The notes: generated by a model not told the origin, from the sequence alone. A stretch of 64,000 bases of DNA from UBA3937 sp050951585 (GCA_050951585.1 JBMNJI010000013.1:1-64000); one strand, 5' to 3'; shown: positions 8,093 to 17,780, counted from the stretch's first letter. Numbers and translations are program-made.

Positions 8093-9004
8093 TCATAAAG
8101 CCTTATTCGCCTCGGTAAAAAGATAATAAAAGGTATAACCCATGGCCACCGCCGCATTAATGGCCATCAGGATTTGCAGTTTTCGTAAGTTTTGCGGCTT
8201 ACTGCGGGTTAATTCGTTCAGGCTGATCACCCGCAGCTTCCGGATATCCTGTTTCAAAATCTCAAAATTATTTTTCGACTTTTCATAGCCATTCTCAATG
8301 GCAATCTTCACCGCCGCCGAAAAGTTAAGCATTTCCGGTATCCCGGTCGCTCTGGCAAATTTATCGATCGCCTCAGTTTGCTTCATTATTTGCATATCCA
8401 GTAACAGACGTTCCAGCATCACCGCCAGGCGGGGGCTGGCTGTTTTATAGACCTGCTGTAAAGCATGAATAATCGGCTTCCCCGCCTCGAGACTGATCTG
8501 GATCTTATCAACCAACAAAGGAATATCCTTAATCAATTCATTCTGCCATTTTTTATAGGTCTGATAAATTTCCCTGTTTTGGATAAGCATGAGGGCAATA
8601 AAGCCTGCCGGAACCAAACAGAAATAGATTTTACTACCGGTAAGAAACGGTACGGCGACCATCGTGCCCGCAAAAATACCCGCTTTTGTGATTTGTTCCG
8701 CGAGAACCTGTTCGAAGCTTTTGGGGTTCCCCATCATCGCCAAAATCTGTTTGATATTTTTTCCGGAACTGCTTAAAGCCATAATCCCTTCCATTCTGGG
8801 CAGAAACGCCGTTAGCTGGTTAACCAGCCAGCCCTCTTTACGCCGTCTCAATTCATAATCGGTGAAAAGAAAATTTTCGGCTCTTTCCGCCAGAAATAAC
8901 TTCTCCTCTTTGCGCGGAAGAAGGACATTGAGAAAAGCAAAGGTGAGACACAAAACAAGCACACCTAAAACTAACTGCCCCAAAACAATCCCGCCGATCA
9001 CCAC
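8093..9004 (-). CDS. tadC: TadC-like type II/IV secretion inner-membrane protein (T2SSF)
   Basis: 303 residues; GTG start at 9004 after GGGGAGG. One N-terminal helix (residues 3-27), then a cytoplasmic helical region, a central hydrophobic pair (about 112-145), the T2SSF core (DIPLLVDKIQISLEAGKPIIHALQ) and a C-terminal membrane helix (about 280-297). TadB and TadC form the platform that the CpaF motor drives to extrude the Flp pilus. Separated by about 80 bases from tadB upstream. Confidence 0.82.
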   Translation of the reverse strand: MVIGGIVLGQLVLGVLVLCLTFAFLNVLLPRKEEKLFLAERAENFLFTDYELRRRKEGWLVNQLTAFLPRMEGIMALSSSGKNIKQILAMMGNPKSFEQVLAEQITKAGIFAGTMVAVPFLTGSKIYFCLVPAGFIALMLIQNREIYQTYKKWQNELIKDIPLLVDKIQISLEAGKPIIHALQQVYKTASPRLAVMLERLLLDMQIMKQTEAIDKFARATGIPEMLNFSAAVKIAIENGYEKSKNNFEILKQDIRKLRVISLNELTRSKPQNLRKLQILMAINAAVAMGYTFYYLFTEANKAL

Positions 9005-9083
9005 ACACCTCCCCGCGATAAATCTCGCCCCTTAATACCTCTCAGCTTTACAGCGTTCTCGGCAAATATCCTGTAGCTTCTCC

Positions 9084-9965
9084 CTATAAATCCTGCAGAT
9101 TAAGGGAAAGGTATTCATCTCCCTTGACAATGACAAAGATGGTTGTTAGAAAATAAAGAAACATAATAATCTGCCCCAAAAAAGTATCCAAAAACAGATT
9201 GAGATTGTTGGTGTTTAAAAAGGAGAGGACCACCGGAATAAACCAGCTCACCGCAATAACGGCGATCAAATCCCGCCGATCCTTCTGCGAAATTAATTGC
9301 AGATTTTTGAGCGCACGCACATCCTCCACCATCGTATCGATAATTGTTTCTAAGGTGGCCACCGATTGTTGATTGATCCCTTCGGTATGCGCCAGAAGAA
9401 GCGTATCCGTAAAATCGGTGAACTTCCTGATTTTAATTTCCCCGGCCAGTTCCTGTAAGGCCTGTTCAACTCTTAAGTTTAATTTCACCGAATTGAGAAA
9501 GCGGGCGAACGGTTCCCGCAGCTGTGGCGACAAATCGGCTAAGGAAGCTTCCACGGCCTTCGGAATACTGCCGTAATCGATTAGCCTGGCGACGATATAT
9601 TTTAAGGAATCAGGCAACTCCGCAAAAAGGGCATACCGTTTTTTGCGGCGAAGCTGCATCACCACAAACCGGGGCAAATAAAAGGCCGCGATCACGCCCC
9701 CGATAATATAAAAAATATTATCGATTAAGATGGCAATAAAAACCCCGATGCCTAGGGCGACGGCCACTAAAATGAGAAATTCATTTTGCTGAAGCTGCCA
9801 ACCGGCACTTTCCGCCTCTTTCTTGATTTGCTCATAGCCGAAAAGCTGACTGACATCAAGCCTGCCTGCGGTCTGCCGCTTCACGGGCTTGGGCACAATG
9901 AGCAAGCCGCAAAGGAGAGTAAGGGTCCCTGTTAAGAGGGCAGGTATCCAAAGAAGAACACTCAA
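9084..9965 (-). CDS. tadB: TadB-like type II/IV secretion inner-membrane protein (T2SSF)
   Basis: 293 residues. TTG start at 9965; AGGAGGT lies seven bases upstream and overlaps the end of cpaF, so the genes are probably translationally coupled. N-terminal helix (4-24), a hydrophobic pair (about 63-98), T2SSF core (FAELPDSLKYIVARLIDYGSIPKA) and two C-terminal helices (about 225-280). It is the partner of TadC in the pilus assembly platform. Confidence 0.82.
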   Translation of the reverse strand: MSVLLWIPALLTGTLTLLCGLLIVPKPVKRQTAGRLDVSQLFGYEQIKKEAESAGWQLQQNEFLILVAVALGIGVFIAILIDNIFYIIGGVIAAFYLPRFVVMQLRRKKRYALFAELPDSLKYIVARLIDYGSIPKAVEASLADLSPQLREPFARFLNSVKLNLRVEQALQELAGEIKIRKFTDFTDTLLLAHTEGINQQSVATLETIIDTMVEDVRALKNLQLISQKDRRDLIAVIAVSWFIPVVLSFLNTNNLNLFLDTFLGQIIMFLYFLTTIFVIVKGDEYLSLNLQDL

Positions 9966-9968
9966 CGG

Positions 9969-11321
9969 CTATACCTCCTTCATCCAGCGCGTGATTTTCT
10001 CTTCGGGAATATACTGTAACCGCAGTTTAGTCGCCAGGTTATCAGAAATACAACCCACCTTATAGTGTTTTTTATCTTTTAAATCGTAACGGAAAATCGA
10101 TTGAAAAAGCGGCTCCTCCGCCCCCTTGTACCCGGTAATCTCCACAATTTCCGTAATCACCCGTTTGCCATCTTGTAACTTTTTTTGAAACAAGACCAGG
10201 TCTAAGGAGGAGGCTACTTGCGCGGCAATCGTCGGCGTATTCCCGGCCAGCTGCACAAACCGGACCGCCCCGTCACGAGCACTGTTAGCATGGATGGTCA
10301 TGGACACAAAATGCCCCGTGTTCATCGCTTGCAGGGCTTGATAAGCCGCTTCCTCTGTTCTCGCCTCCCCGATTAAGATCCAGACAGGACGCAAACGCAA
10401 AGCAACCACAGTGTTTTTGGCAATATCGTATTCACGCTCTTTTTTGCCGTCGAACTTCTTCTGTTCCAGGGAAATGATATTCCGATATTCCCGATAAGCT
10501 TCTTTCGTCTGCAGCATCATTTCAGGCGAATCCTCAATCGTACATATCCGGCTTGACGGATCAAGATAAAGAGGAAGGCGGATTAAAGTAGTTGTTTTTC
10601 CGCTGTTCGTTCCGCCGGTGATCAGAATATTGGCGCCCCCCGGAATGACGGTCGCCAGAAAATCACGCATCTCCCTGGAGATATTCCCGTAAGAAATCAC
10701 TTCCTCATCCGAAAAAACATCAGGGGCAAACTTACGAATCGAAAGGAGCGGTCCAAAGGTGGATAAACCTCCCCTGTTTCTGCCCAGAACGGCGCAGACC
10801 CGAAAACCGCGAAAAAAGCTGTCAATATGCGGTTCGGCTGCCGTTAAGGTTTTTCCTTCCATCAGCAAAAGCCGGTCTATCACCTGATAGAGATGATCTT
10901 CCGACTGAAAAGCGATCTCCGGTCTGAATACATCGATCCCGTTTTGTTCGACATAAGTGCTGTTGATCCCGTTGATATCGATATTGGTGATGGTCGGGTC
11001 ATCCAAAGCCTTCTGAATAACCCCCAATTCCGTAATCTCCTCCTGCACCTTGGCAATAACCTGTTCTAACGGCAAATTAAAATCCCATTTTTTATTCTCC
11101 TTAATAAAATCCGAAATGAGATATTTAATTTCTTTCCGATGTTCCGGATTGACCAATGAAGAAACATACAATTCTCCATAATTATCCCGTAAATAGGCCT
11201 TGACAATATTGACGAGATTGTAAATTTTCTCCGCATCGGTAAGGTTAATGTAATCATCCTGAATCCGCATTTTCGGTTCGTATTCGGTATATTCCAGGGG
11301 ATTAAATGTTGCGACGGGCAT
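9969..11321 (-). CDS. cpaF: CpaF/TadA family secretion ATPase
   Basis: 450 residues from ATG 11321, with AGGAG five bases upstream; the longer frame to 11354 lacks a site and overlaps the previous gene. N-terminal helical domain, then the PulE/CpaF core: Walker A GGTNSGKTT (about 236-244), Asp box (ICTIEDSPEM), Walker B region (ILIGEARTEEAAYQALQAM) and the His box (HFVSMTIHANSARD). This is the hexameric motor that powers Flp pilus extension or Tad-type secretion. All catalytic motifs are intact. Confidence 0.92.
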   Translation of the reverse strand: MPVATFNPLEYTEYEPKMRIQDDYINLTDAEKIYNLVNIVKAYLRDNYGELYVSSLVNPEHRKEIKYLISDFIKENKKWDFNLPLEQVIAKVQEEITELGVIQKALDDPTITNIDINGINSTYVEQNGIDVFRPEIAFQSEDHLYQVIDRLLLMEGKTLTAAEPHIDSFFRGFRVCAVLGRNRGGLSTFGPLLSIRKFAPDVFSDEEVISYGNISREMRDFLATVIPGGANILITGGTNSGKTTTLIRLPLYLDPSSRICTIEDSPEMMLQTKEAYREYRNIISLEQKKFDGKKEREYDIAKNTVVALRLRPVWILIGEARTEEAAYQALQAMNTGHFVSMTIHANSARDGAVRFVQLAGNTPTIAAQVASSLDLVLFQKKLQDGKRVITEIVEITGYKGAEEPLFQSIFRYDLKDKKHYKVGCISDNLATKLRLQYIPEEKITRWMKEV

Positions 11322-11329
11322 CTTATCTC

Positions 11330-12082
11330 CTACCTTTCTTCCTTCTTGCCGCATGCGGTTAAATCATCAGCATAAATCATCTCCTCAATCGATTTCAGAT
11401 AGCGAAGCGAGGTAATGCGCGCAATCGTCTTACTATCAAGCACAGTCGAATAAAGGGCAAATTTCTCCGGCCGTTCGTTATAGCTCTCGGTCAGCTTGTT
11501 GAAACAGCTGAGGCACCAGCCTAATTCGATGGGGAAGTTCACATTAAAAACAACCGGTGCACTTTCCCGGAGAGCAAAAAACGTCAGCGGATGATGAATC
11601 TGCCCCTGTAAAACAAAGATGACATATTTATAGCCTTCCAATAATAAATTTTTTCTTAAATAGCGGGGGAAATCCGTTAAAGTCTCTAAATTGTTCAACT
11701 TTAAATTAAGGGGTAAATCAGGCGTTGCATAAGGATTATTCACCATCACCGCAATTAAATCGGTCAGCGGTAATAAATATTGGGCGGGGTAAACATCCCG
11801 ATATTCGGAGCGCTCTAAATCCAGCAGCAACTTATCGGTATTTTTCTCTTTATCATATAAATCAACATGAAGCGCTAATCTTGGAATACCAAGACAAGGC
11901 AACTCAACAAGGGCCGTTTTTTCTTTGGTCACCTCAGCCAGCAGACCTGCTAGCTCCAGGGCCACCGGACATCCGTCCGAACCGCCGGGTGTCCAGAACG
12001 AAAATGTTAATTGTTGTGTGTTCAGAATCTGCTTCCCTGGCTCCTTTTTGGCCCTTTTCGAAAAACTGTCCAAAATACCCAT
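11330..12082 (-). CDS. CpaE/TadZ-like ParA-family protein, degenerate
   Basis: About 250 residues from ATG 12082 (GAGAGG about 10 bases upstream; an in-frame TTG at 12088 is the alternative). The fold looks like a MinD/ParA ATPase (FSFWTPGGSDG at the P-loop position, then VALVELP-like strands and VFNVNFPIELG), but the Walker A lysine is missing. CpaE/TadZ proteins place the Tad machine at a pole or focus. Loss of the lysine suggests a scaffold that does not hydrolyse ATP. Family assignment relies on operon position plus the P-loop remnant. Confidence 0.65.
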   Translation of the reverse strand: MGILDSFSKRAKKEPGKQILNTQQLTFSFWTPGGSDGCPVALELAGLLAEVTKEKTALVELPCLGIPRLALHVDLYDKEKNTDKLLLDLERSEYRDVYPAQYLLPLTDLIAVMVNNPYATPDLPLNLKLNNLETLTDFPRYLRKNLLLEGYKYVIFVLQGQIHHPLTFFALRESAPVVFNVNFPIELGWCLSCFNKLTESYNERPEKFALYSTVLDSKTIARITSLRYLKSIEEMIYADDLTACGKKEER

Positions 12083-12212
12083 GCGCAAATTGCCTCTCTT
12101 TTTCTCAACATAACTCCTTCTTATTTTACATAATTATGCCATCTATTGCAACTATTCTCTATTTACACCTAATATAGTCTTAAAAACTTCTTTTTGCCTT
12201 CATTTTATCTAT

Positions 12213-13631
12213 TTATTTTAAATGGACCCGCAGCCAGTCAACGACACCTTTTGGCTCAACGTCCGGAGAAGTAATTTTGACCCCCACCGCTTCCATCAAC
12301 ATATCCACAAAAGCCTCGGTCTCCGTAGTAATTTTCCGATAGTTCCGCGTATAGACAAACTGTAGAAAATCATCGACAAAGCTGGCGGGTGGGTAGAGAA
12401 AAGGCTCTTCTCCCATCCCTTTTATTTCTTTATTAATCTTCGTGACCGCTTTTGTGCCAATAATTTTGGTCCGGCCTTCTCCTTTTTCCCGCTCTTTGAT
12501 GCCATAAAGGATACTCGCCGGGAGCAGATCCACGGTGATAAATTTCGTATACGTAAACTCCTCCAGGACCTGCTGATTAAAGCGGTTGCGCCCTGAACCG
12601 ACAAAAATCAGAAAATGAAATCCCTTCTCAAACATGATGATGCGCGAAAGCTGGGTGAGAAAGGCAGCCCATTGCTCCTGCGGAACCGTTTCGCAGGGGC
12701 TATCCTCCCGTTTCCCATCTGGTAAAAAATAAAGACCGGACGGCAAAAACTCCAAAAAATCCTTACTCTCCTCACGAGACAAGGCATATGGATCATTCAG
12801 ATACTTTTCCCCGTTGTAGAAACAGTTTTTCATAAAATCATGGTTACCTTGCATAAACATAGCAAGAGCATGACTCATATTGAAATAAGGATGTTCAATC
12901 GCCAGACAGCCTGCGAGACAAGGAACAGCACTGATTGTTTCCCCGAGCAAAACCTTAAAACCATGCCGGGCTAAATTGAGCGCCGTAAGAATGGCCATCC
13001 CATAGTTTAAGCACGTATCGTTTTCCGACCAAAAAGTGATAATATTCGACTGCACGTGGTAAGGCTTAAAGAGCTTCTCTCCGTCCTTAGGCAAGACGGT
13101 GCTGTTTGCTCCGTCCCCCCGTAAACTCCGATAATACGCCAGTTCCTTGTCCTTAAGCTCCAAATATTTCTCCACATCTTCGATTGTTCTGTCCGTGCGT
13201 AAAAAATCCCGCACATCGTCTTCGTCAAATGAATCCAGAAACCAGAGATTATAAATCTGCATCTTTAAAAGATTGATGATTAATTCACGATTTAAAAGCA
13301 TATTTTCGGATAATAACAAAATGATGCGGCTCTTTAAACGACACTTCTTCATTGTCAGAATTAAACGCAGGAAATCCTTCGTTCTGGGCTTACGAAGCTT
13401 GTCCGGGGCGAGAAAATAGACTGCACTGTTAATCAGAATAAGGTCGGGATCTTCACCGCCGCCTTTTTCCGCCCAGACCGCAGCCTCATCAAGGGAACTA
13501 CTCCAACCTGTAATCATACAATATTGGCTGATTACCTTGATCAGCCCGCTGTTCGGCTCGTTTTCTTTCTCCCCCAGTACCAAATGCGCCCGAACTTTAC
13601 TTCCTGAGTTGTCCGCAGAAGCTGCGCTCAT
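12213..13631 (-). CDS. CpaE-like protein with receiver-like N-terminus, degenerate ParA domain
   Basis: 472 residues, ATG 13631 after GAGGAG. Residues about 12-165 resemble a response-regulator fold (DPDLILINS, then SRIILLLSEN), the usual N-terminal domain of CpaE. From about 195 a ParA/MinD-like domain follows (IITFWSENDTCLNYGMAILTALNLA), but the P-loop reads WSENDTCLNYG with no GKS/T. First gene of the Tad operon; about 130 bases separate it from the next CpaE-like gene. With the neighbour it makes two related but diverged degenerate ParA proteins. Confidence 0.65.
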   Translation of the reverse strand: MSAASADNSGSKVRAHLVLGEKENEPNSGLIKVISQYCMITGWSSSLDEAAVWAEKGGGEDPDLILINSAVYFLAPDKLRKPRTKDFLRLILTMKKCRLKSRIILLLSENMLLNRELIINLLKMQIYNLWFLDSFDEDDVRDFLRTDRTIEDVEKYLELKDKELAYYRSLRGDGANSTVLPKDGEKLFKPYHVQSNIITFWSENDTCLNYGMAILTALNLARHGFKVLLGETISAVPCLAGCLAIEHPYFNMSHALAMFMQGNHDFMKNCFYNGEKYLNDPYALSREESKDFLEFLPSGLYFLPDGKREDSPCETVPQEQWAAFLTQLSRIIMFEKGFHFLIFVGSGRNRFNQQVLEEFTYTKFITVDLLPASILYGIKEREKGEGRTKIIGTKAVTKINKEIKGMGEEPFLYPPASFVDDFLQFVYTRNYRKITTETEAFVDMLMEAVGVKITSPDVEPKGVVDWLRVHLK

Positions 13632-13730
13632 AAAAAATCACTCCTCAAAAATGAGTCCCTTTTTTGTATAATTATCCCTATTTTAATACATTTCTTTACA
13701 TAAAACAAGACAAGCCCGAGCGCTTCTGCC

Positions 13731-13793
13731 AAAGCTCATGCCCAGAGCTCACGAAAAAGCTCCTGTCAAATAGCTCATCCCAAAGCTCATGCC
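13731..13793. repeat. short direct repeats in intergenic region
   Basis: AAAGCTCATGCC occurs at 13731-13742 and 13782-13793, with partial copies (AGAGCTCA, AAAGCTCCT, TAGCTCATCCC) between. The 13632-13870 gap otherwise holds AT-rich sequence that should carry the Tad operon promoter. No regulatory motif is recognised. Confidence 0.6.
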
Positions 13794-13870
13794 GGTACTT
13801 GTCCTTTCAGTATCCATTCTTATTTCTTTTTTGGTTTAGTCTATCTTGTTTTTTTGTTTCTTCGGTCTTT

Positions 13871-14656
13871 CTAGAACCGACCAAGGAATTGGGCCAGCAG
13901 TATCCCTGCCCCGATGATCCACACATAAACAGAGAACCCCTTTAAAGAACCCCGTTGAATAATCTTCAACATCCAGCGCACCGCAATGTAACCGCAAAGG
14001 GCGGAAACCAATGTCCCAACCACGAGAGAGGACATCCCGATCCCTTCAATACTTCCCTCGAAAAGATCCTTCCCCTGGACGACAACCGCTCCCATAATAG
14101 CCGGAATGGAAAGCAGAAAAGAAAACTTGGCAGCCGTTTTTCTTTCGATTCCTTGAAATAACGAACCAGCGATGGTTAATCCCGAACGGGAAATGGCCGG
14201 GAGAATCGCCACACCCTGTAATGTGCCGACAATAAAGGACTCTTTAAAAGTGATCCGGTTTACATCTTTTAAGCCTCTGTCTTTCAGATTATCGGCCAGC
14301 CAGAGAATTATCCCGGTGGCGATAAATTCCCACCCAACCGTAATGCCGGTCCGGGCTAAACTTTCAAAAGTGTCTTTAAAAAGCAGGCCGATTATCCCGG
14401 TGGGGATCGTCCCAACCACAATAAGCAGCGTTAAATGACTGAACGGCTTCTTGATCATCTCCCAGATATCCCGCCAGAACACAGCAACTACCGCCAATAA
14501 CGTCCCTAAATGCAGCATCGTATCCAAAAGCAGCCCTGCTTCAGCTAAGCCAAACATCTTTCTAAAGACTAATAAATGCCCACTGCTGCTCACGGGCAAA
14601 AACTCCGTAAAACCTTGAATCGCGCCTAAAATGGCGGTTTTCAGCATCTCCTCCAT
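13871..14656 (-). CDS. uppP: undecaprenyl-diphosphatase
   Basis: 261 residues, ATG 14656, with GGAGG nine bases upstream. It carries the two signature motifs of the BacA/UppP family: GFTEFLPVSSSGH near the N-terminus and ISRSGLTIAGSL at about residue 160. Eight or so hydrophobic helices. It dephosphorylates undecaprenyl diphosphate at the outer membrane face to recycle the lipid carrier for peptidoglycan and is linked to bacitracin resistance. Divergent from the ABC importer genes, with a 170-bp shared promoter region. Confidence 0.95.
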   Translation of the reverse strand: MEEMLKTAILGAIQGFTEFLPVSSSGHLLVFRKMFGLAEAGLLLDTMLHLGTLLAVVAVFWRDIWEMIKKPFSHLTLLIVVGTIPTGIIGLLFKDTFESLARTGITVGWEFIATGIILWLADNLKDRGLKDVNRITFKESFIVGTLQGVAILPAISRSGLTIAGSLFQGIERKTAAKFSFLLSIPAIMGAVVVQGKDLFEGSIEGIGMSSLVVGTLVSALCGYIAVRWMLKIIQRGSLKGFSVYVWIIGAGILLAQFLGRF

Positions 14657-14828
14657 CGCTAAACCTCCAAATTATTGTTTCATCACTCTTCATTCTTATG
14701 TTATCATTAATTACTGAATAGCATTACCTATTACCTAGTTATTGTAACAAATATATTCTTTCCATACTAGGTTATTTTTCGGCTCGTTTCTGCAGACATA
14801 AACTCAAAGAAAAAGGGGGAATTCATTG

Positions 14829-15788
14829 ATGTTGAACAAACTACCACCACTCAAGAAACACTGTAGCATCCTTCTTCTTGTCCTTCTCACAGGCTTTTTC
14901 CTCAGCGGCTGTAATCTCCCGGCGAAACCTGCCCCCAATGCGGAAGAAAACACGGAAAAAACCGCTTCTTTCGATTATCCGGATCATCTTACCGACTTTC
15001 TCGACCGGGAAGTGACGATCGAGAAACAGCCGGAACGCATTGTCTCACTATCTCCCGCTACGACGGAAATACTCTTTTCCTTGGGCGTAGGAGACCGGCT
15101 TGTCGGCGTAACCTCCTATGATGACTATCCCCCCGAAAAAGTCCGGGATTTACCGAAGGTTGGTGATTTTCAAGGCCCAAACATTGAAGCTATCCTTGCT
15201 CAACAGCCGGACCTTATTTTTGCCTCGCGCCTTTCCGGTAAAGATCAAATGGATGCTTTACATAATGCCGGTTTTACCGTTGTGGTTCTGGAGGCCGCTT
15301 CCTTTGAACAAATCTTTGACTCGATCAGGCTAACCGCCCGCATCACTAATACTACGGCAACCGGCGACCAACTTATCGGCGCGATGCAAAAAGAAATAAA
15401 CGCAGTGCAAGAAAAAGTGCAGGATTTGCCACGCGTAAATACCTTTTATTTAGTGGACGCGAGCGGTAACTGGACAGCAGGAAAAAATACCTTTATTGAT
15501 GAATTAATTACCTTAGCAGGAGGAGAAAACATTGCCGGTGAAGTAACCGGCTGGGTTCAATACAGCCTGGAAACCGTTCTGGAGAAGAACCCCGCCGTCA
15601 TTCTGACCGCACCTCATGCCGGAAAAATTGAAGAAATCAAGCAAACAACCGGATTCAAAGAGACAGAAGCGGTGAAAAACAACCGGATTTATACTATTAG
15701 TGACGATAATATTATTTCCCGCCCTTCCGACCGGATTGTGCAAGGGTTGAAAGAAATCGCCAACTTACTCCACCCGGCCGCTTTCTAA
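14829..15788 (+). CDS. BtuF/FecB-type periplasmic-binding lipoprotein
   Basis: 319 residues from ATG 14829 (GGGGGA eight bases upstream; a TTG just before is less likely). Lipobox LSGC at about residue 28. The helical-backbone metal/corrinoid-binding fold follows: PERIVSLSPATTEILFSLG, DRLVGVTSYDDYP, VGDFQGPNIEAI. The start of the mature protein resembles cobalamin-binding BtuF, but heme or siderophore ligands cannot be excluded. First of three genes with a FecCD permease and ATPase. No cobalamin riboswitch is visible upstream. Confidence 0.88.
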   Translation: MLNKLPPLKKHCSILLLVLLTGFFLSGCNLPAKPAPNAEENTEKTASFDYPDHLTDFLDREVTIEKQPERIVSLSPATTEILFSLGVGDRLVGVTSYDDYPPEKVRDLPKVGDFQGPNIEAILAQQPDLIFASRLSGKDQMDALHNAGFTVVVLEAASFEQIFDSIRLTARITNTTATGDQLIGAMQKEINAVQEKVQDLPRVNTFYLVDASGNWTAGKNTFIDELITLAGGENIAGEVTGWVQYSLETVLEKNPAVILTAPHAGKIEEIKQTTGFKETEAVKNNRIYTISDDNIISRPSDRIVQGLKEIANLLHPAAF

Positions 15789-15846
15789 GCGAAGGCGATA
15801 ATTAACCACCATACTAAAGCAATGCTAGAGAGGCCAGAAAGAAGAG

Positions 15847-16869
15847 TTGAATAAATTGATGAACATAAAATCAACCTCCATGAATCGAAGAAGAATCGCT
15901 TTCCTTGGCGGGCTCCTGCTGCTTTTTTTCAGCGGTTTTGTCGCCGTCTCCTATGGCTCGGTACAAATCCCCTTTGCGGAAATCATGAGCGCCTTAAAAG
16001 GCACGGGAGATGAAGCAAGCAGAAACATTATTTTTTATTTAAGACTGCCGCGCGTTGTGGAAGCCGCCTTTGTCGGAGCCGGCCTGGCTGTCGTAGGGGC
16101 TTTTTTTCAGGGTCTTCTCCGCAACCCCCTCTCCGACCCTTATATCCTCGGCGTATCTTCCGGCGCGGCCTTAGGAGCGACCATCGCTATTCTTTTAAGC
16201 TGGGGCATCTTCGGGATCGGCTGCGCCGCTTTTGTGGCGGCACTCCTGACCATCCATACCGTCTATCTAATCGCCCGGTCAGGAACGAGGCTTTCCGTTA
16301 CTTCTCTCCTTTTAGGCGGTATTGCCATTAGTACTTTCCTTTCCGCGTTTATCTCACTCCTCATGCTCCTTAACCATGAGCAAATGGCCCGCATCTTTTA
16401 CTGGACGATGGGCTCCTTTAACCTTGTTTTCTGGGATAAAGTTCTTTTTTCCGCGCCGTTGATCTTCCTCGGTTGTTTGGTAATCTACTTTTTCGCCCGT
16501 GACCTCAACGTCATCATGACCGGTGAAGAAACCGCCGAACATCTTGGCATCGACACGGAAAAAGTTAAACGGATCATCCTCCTACTCGGTTCCCTCATTA
16601 CCGCTGCCGCAGTTTCCGTTGTCGGGATTATCGGTTTTGTCGGTTTAATTGTCCCTCACATGGCCAGACTGCTGGTCGGACCAGACAATCGTGTGCTTGT
16701 CCCCTTTAGTGCCTTATGCGGCGCTGTTTTCCTGATCTGGACCGATCTCTTTGCGCGCACGATTCTTGCTCCGGCCGAAATACCGGTAGGCATTATCACT
16801 GCTGCCTTGGGGGGACCTTTTTTCATCTACCTGTTAATTAAAGCAAAAACACCAAAAAAAGAGGGTTGA
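15847..16869 (+). CDS. FecCD/BtuC-type ABC transporter permease
   Basis: About 340 residues if the TTG at 15847 is the start (GAGAGG ten bases upstream); ATG 15859 is the alternative. Around nine or ten hydrophobic segments. Family motifs: RLPRVVEAAFVGAGLAVVG, GVSSGAALGA, and near the C-terminus GFVGLIVPHMARLLVG and LPAEIPVGIITAALGGPFF-like sequence. It forms the dimeric membrane channel for the BtuF-like binding protein and is powered by the next gene. Lies 58 bases after the binding protein. Confidence 0.92.
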   Translation: MNKLMNIKSTSMNRRRIAFLGGLLLLFFSGFVAVSYGSVQIPFAEIMSALKGTGDEASRNIIFYLRLPRVVEAAFVGAGLAVVGAFFQGLLRNPLSDPYILGVSSGAALGATIAILLSWGIFGIGCAAFVAALLTIHTVYLIARSGTRLSVTSLLLGGIAISTFLSAFISLLMLLNHEQMARIFYWTMGSFNLVFWDKVLFSAPLIFLGCLVIYFFARDLNVIMTGEETAEHLGIDTEKVKRIILLLGSLITAAAVSVVGIIGFVGLIVPHMARLLVGPDNRVLVPFSALCGAVFLIWTDLFARTILAPAEIPVGIITAALGGPFFIYLLIKAKTPKKEG

Positions 16870-16873
16870 GGCC

Positions 16874-17692
16874 ATGCCACACTTAGAAATCAAAGACCTT
16901 TACTTCAACTACGCAGACAGCCCGATTCTACAAGGTCTGAACTTTACCATCAACAAAGCACAATTAACCGCCATTATTGGAGCAAACGGATGCGGCAAAA
17001 CTACCCTGCTGAAAAACATTTCCGGCTATCTGAAGCCTGCCCGTGGTCAGGTCTTCATCATCCCCAAAGAGGATGAACCGGTCAAGCCCAACCATTCTCT
17101 GAAGCAATTCCGGCAGGATGTACAGAAATTAAATGTCACGACAAGAGCCCGTAATATCAGTTATGTCTCGCAAGAGCTTTATGATGAATTTTCTTTTACC
17201 TGCTTCGATTTGGTGATGATGGGACGAACCCCTTACCTCAAAAGATTCCAGCACGAAAGTATGGCTGATCAGCAAATCGCCAGAAAAGCCATGGAACTAA
17301 CCGGCACCTGGCCGCTCAAAGACCGGCTCATCACCGAACTCAGCGGCGGAGAAAAACAAAGGGTTTATATCGCTCGTTCCCTTGCTCAGCAACCCCAGAT
17401 CCTGCTCCTTGATGAACCACTCTCTCATTTAGACCTGAAATATCAAATGGAAATTCTGGCCCTGCTGAAAAACCTGGCCGGAAAAGGCATCCTCATCCTG
17501 GCCGTGCTCCATGATATTAATCTGGCCTCCCAGTTCGCAGACGAAATTATCATCATGAAGGAAGGAAGAATAATCTCCCGCGGGAAGCCGGCGGAGATCA
17601 TTGGCCAAAAACAGATTCAAAACGCTTTCGCTCTTGACGTGGAAGTACTGGTCAATCCCCGCACAAAAACTCCTTATATCATCCCGTTTTAA
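16874..17692 (+). CDS. BtuD/FecE-type ABC transporter ATP-binding protein
   Basis: 272 residues; starts four bases after the permease stop, with GAGG before ATG. Walker A GANGCGKTT (about 37-45), Q-loop in VSQELYDEF, signature LSGGEKQRV, Walker B QILLLDEPLSHLD, and the switch His in AVLHDINLA. An insertion of about 25 residues after Walker A (KEDEPVKPNHSLKQF) is longer than usual for the family. Completes the corrinoid/siderophore-type importer. Confidence 0.93.
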   Translation: MPHLEIKDLYFNYADSPILQGLNFTINKAQLTAIIGANGCGKTTLLKNISGYLKPARGQVFIIPKEDEPVKPNHSLKQFRQDVQKLNVTTRARNISYVSQELYDEFSFTCFDLVMMGRTPYLKRFQHESMADQQIARKAMELTGTWPLKDRLITELSGGEKQRVYIARSLAQQPQILLLDEPLSHLDLKYQMEILALLKNLAGKGILILAVLHDINLASQFADEIIIMKEGRIISRGKPAEIIGQKQIQNAFALDVEVLVNPRTKTPYIIPF

Positions 17693-17752
17693 GGTTACTT
17701 TAGCATCATTATCATCATCTGACTACTTACGGCGAAACTCGATTTTTTTCGT

Positions 17753-17780
17753 TTTTACTGTTATTTCTTTATGCTATAAT
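17753..17780 (+). promoter_or_regulatory. possible sigma-A promoter of ytvI
   Basis: A perfect TATAAT at 17775-17780. The best upstream match is TTTACT, 15 bases away, so the -35 is weak. Just downstream are two imperfect copies of GTACATACT(A/G)GTA (17786-17820). Confidence 0.4.

Noticed and set aside
11725..12177. Plus-strand frame of 150 codons antisense to the CpaE-like gene
   Set aside because: It is a shadow of a well-supported minus-strand gene; no start site and no domain.
14690..14825. Search for a cobalamin riboswitch before the BtuF-like gene
   Set aside because: No B12-box or similar conserved core is visible in the divergent promoter region.
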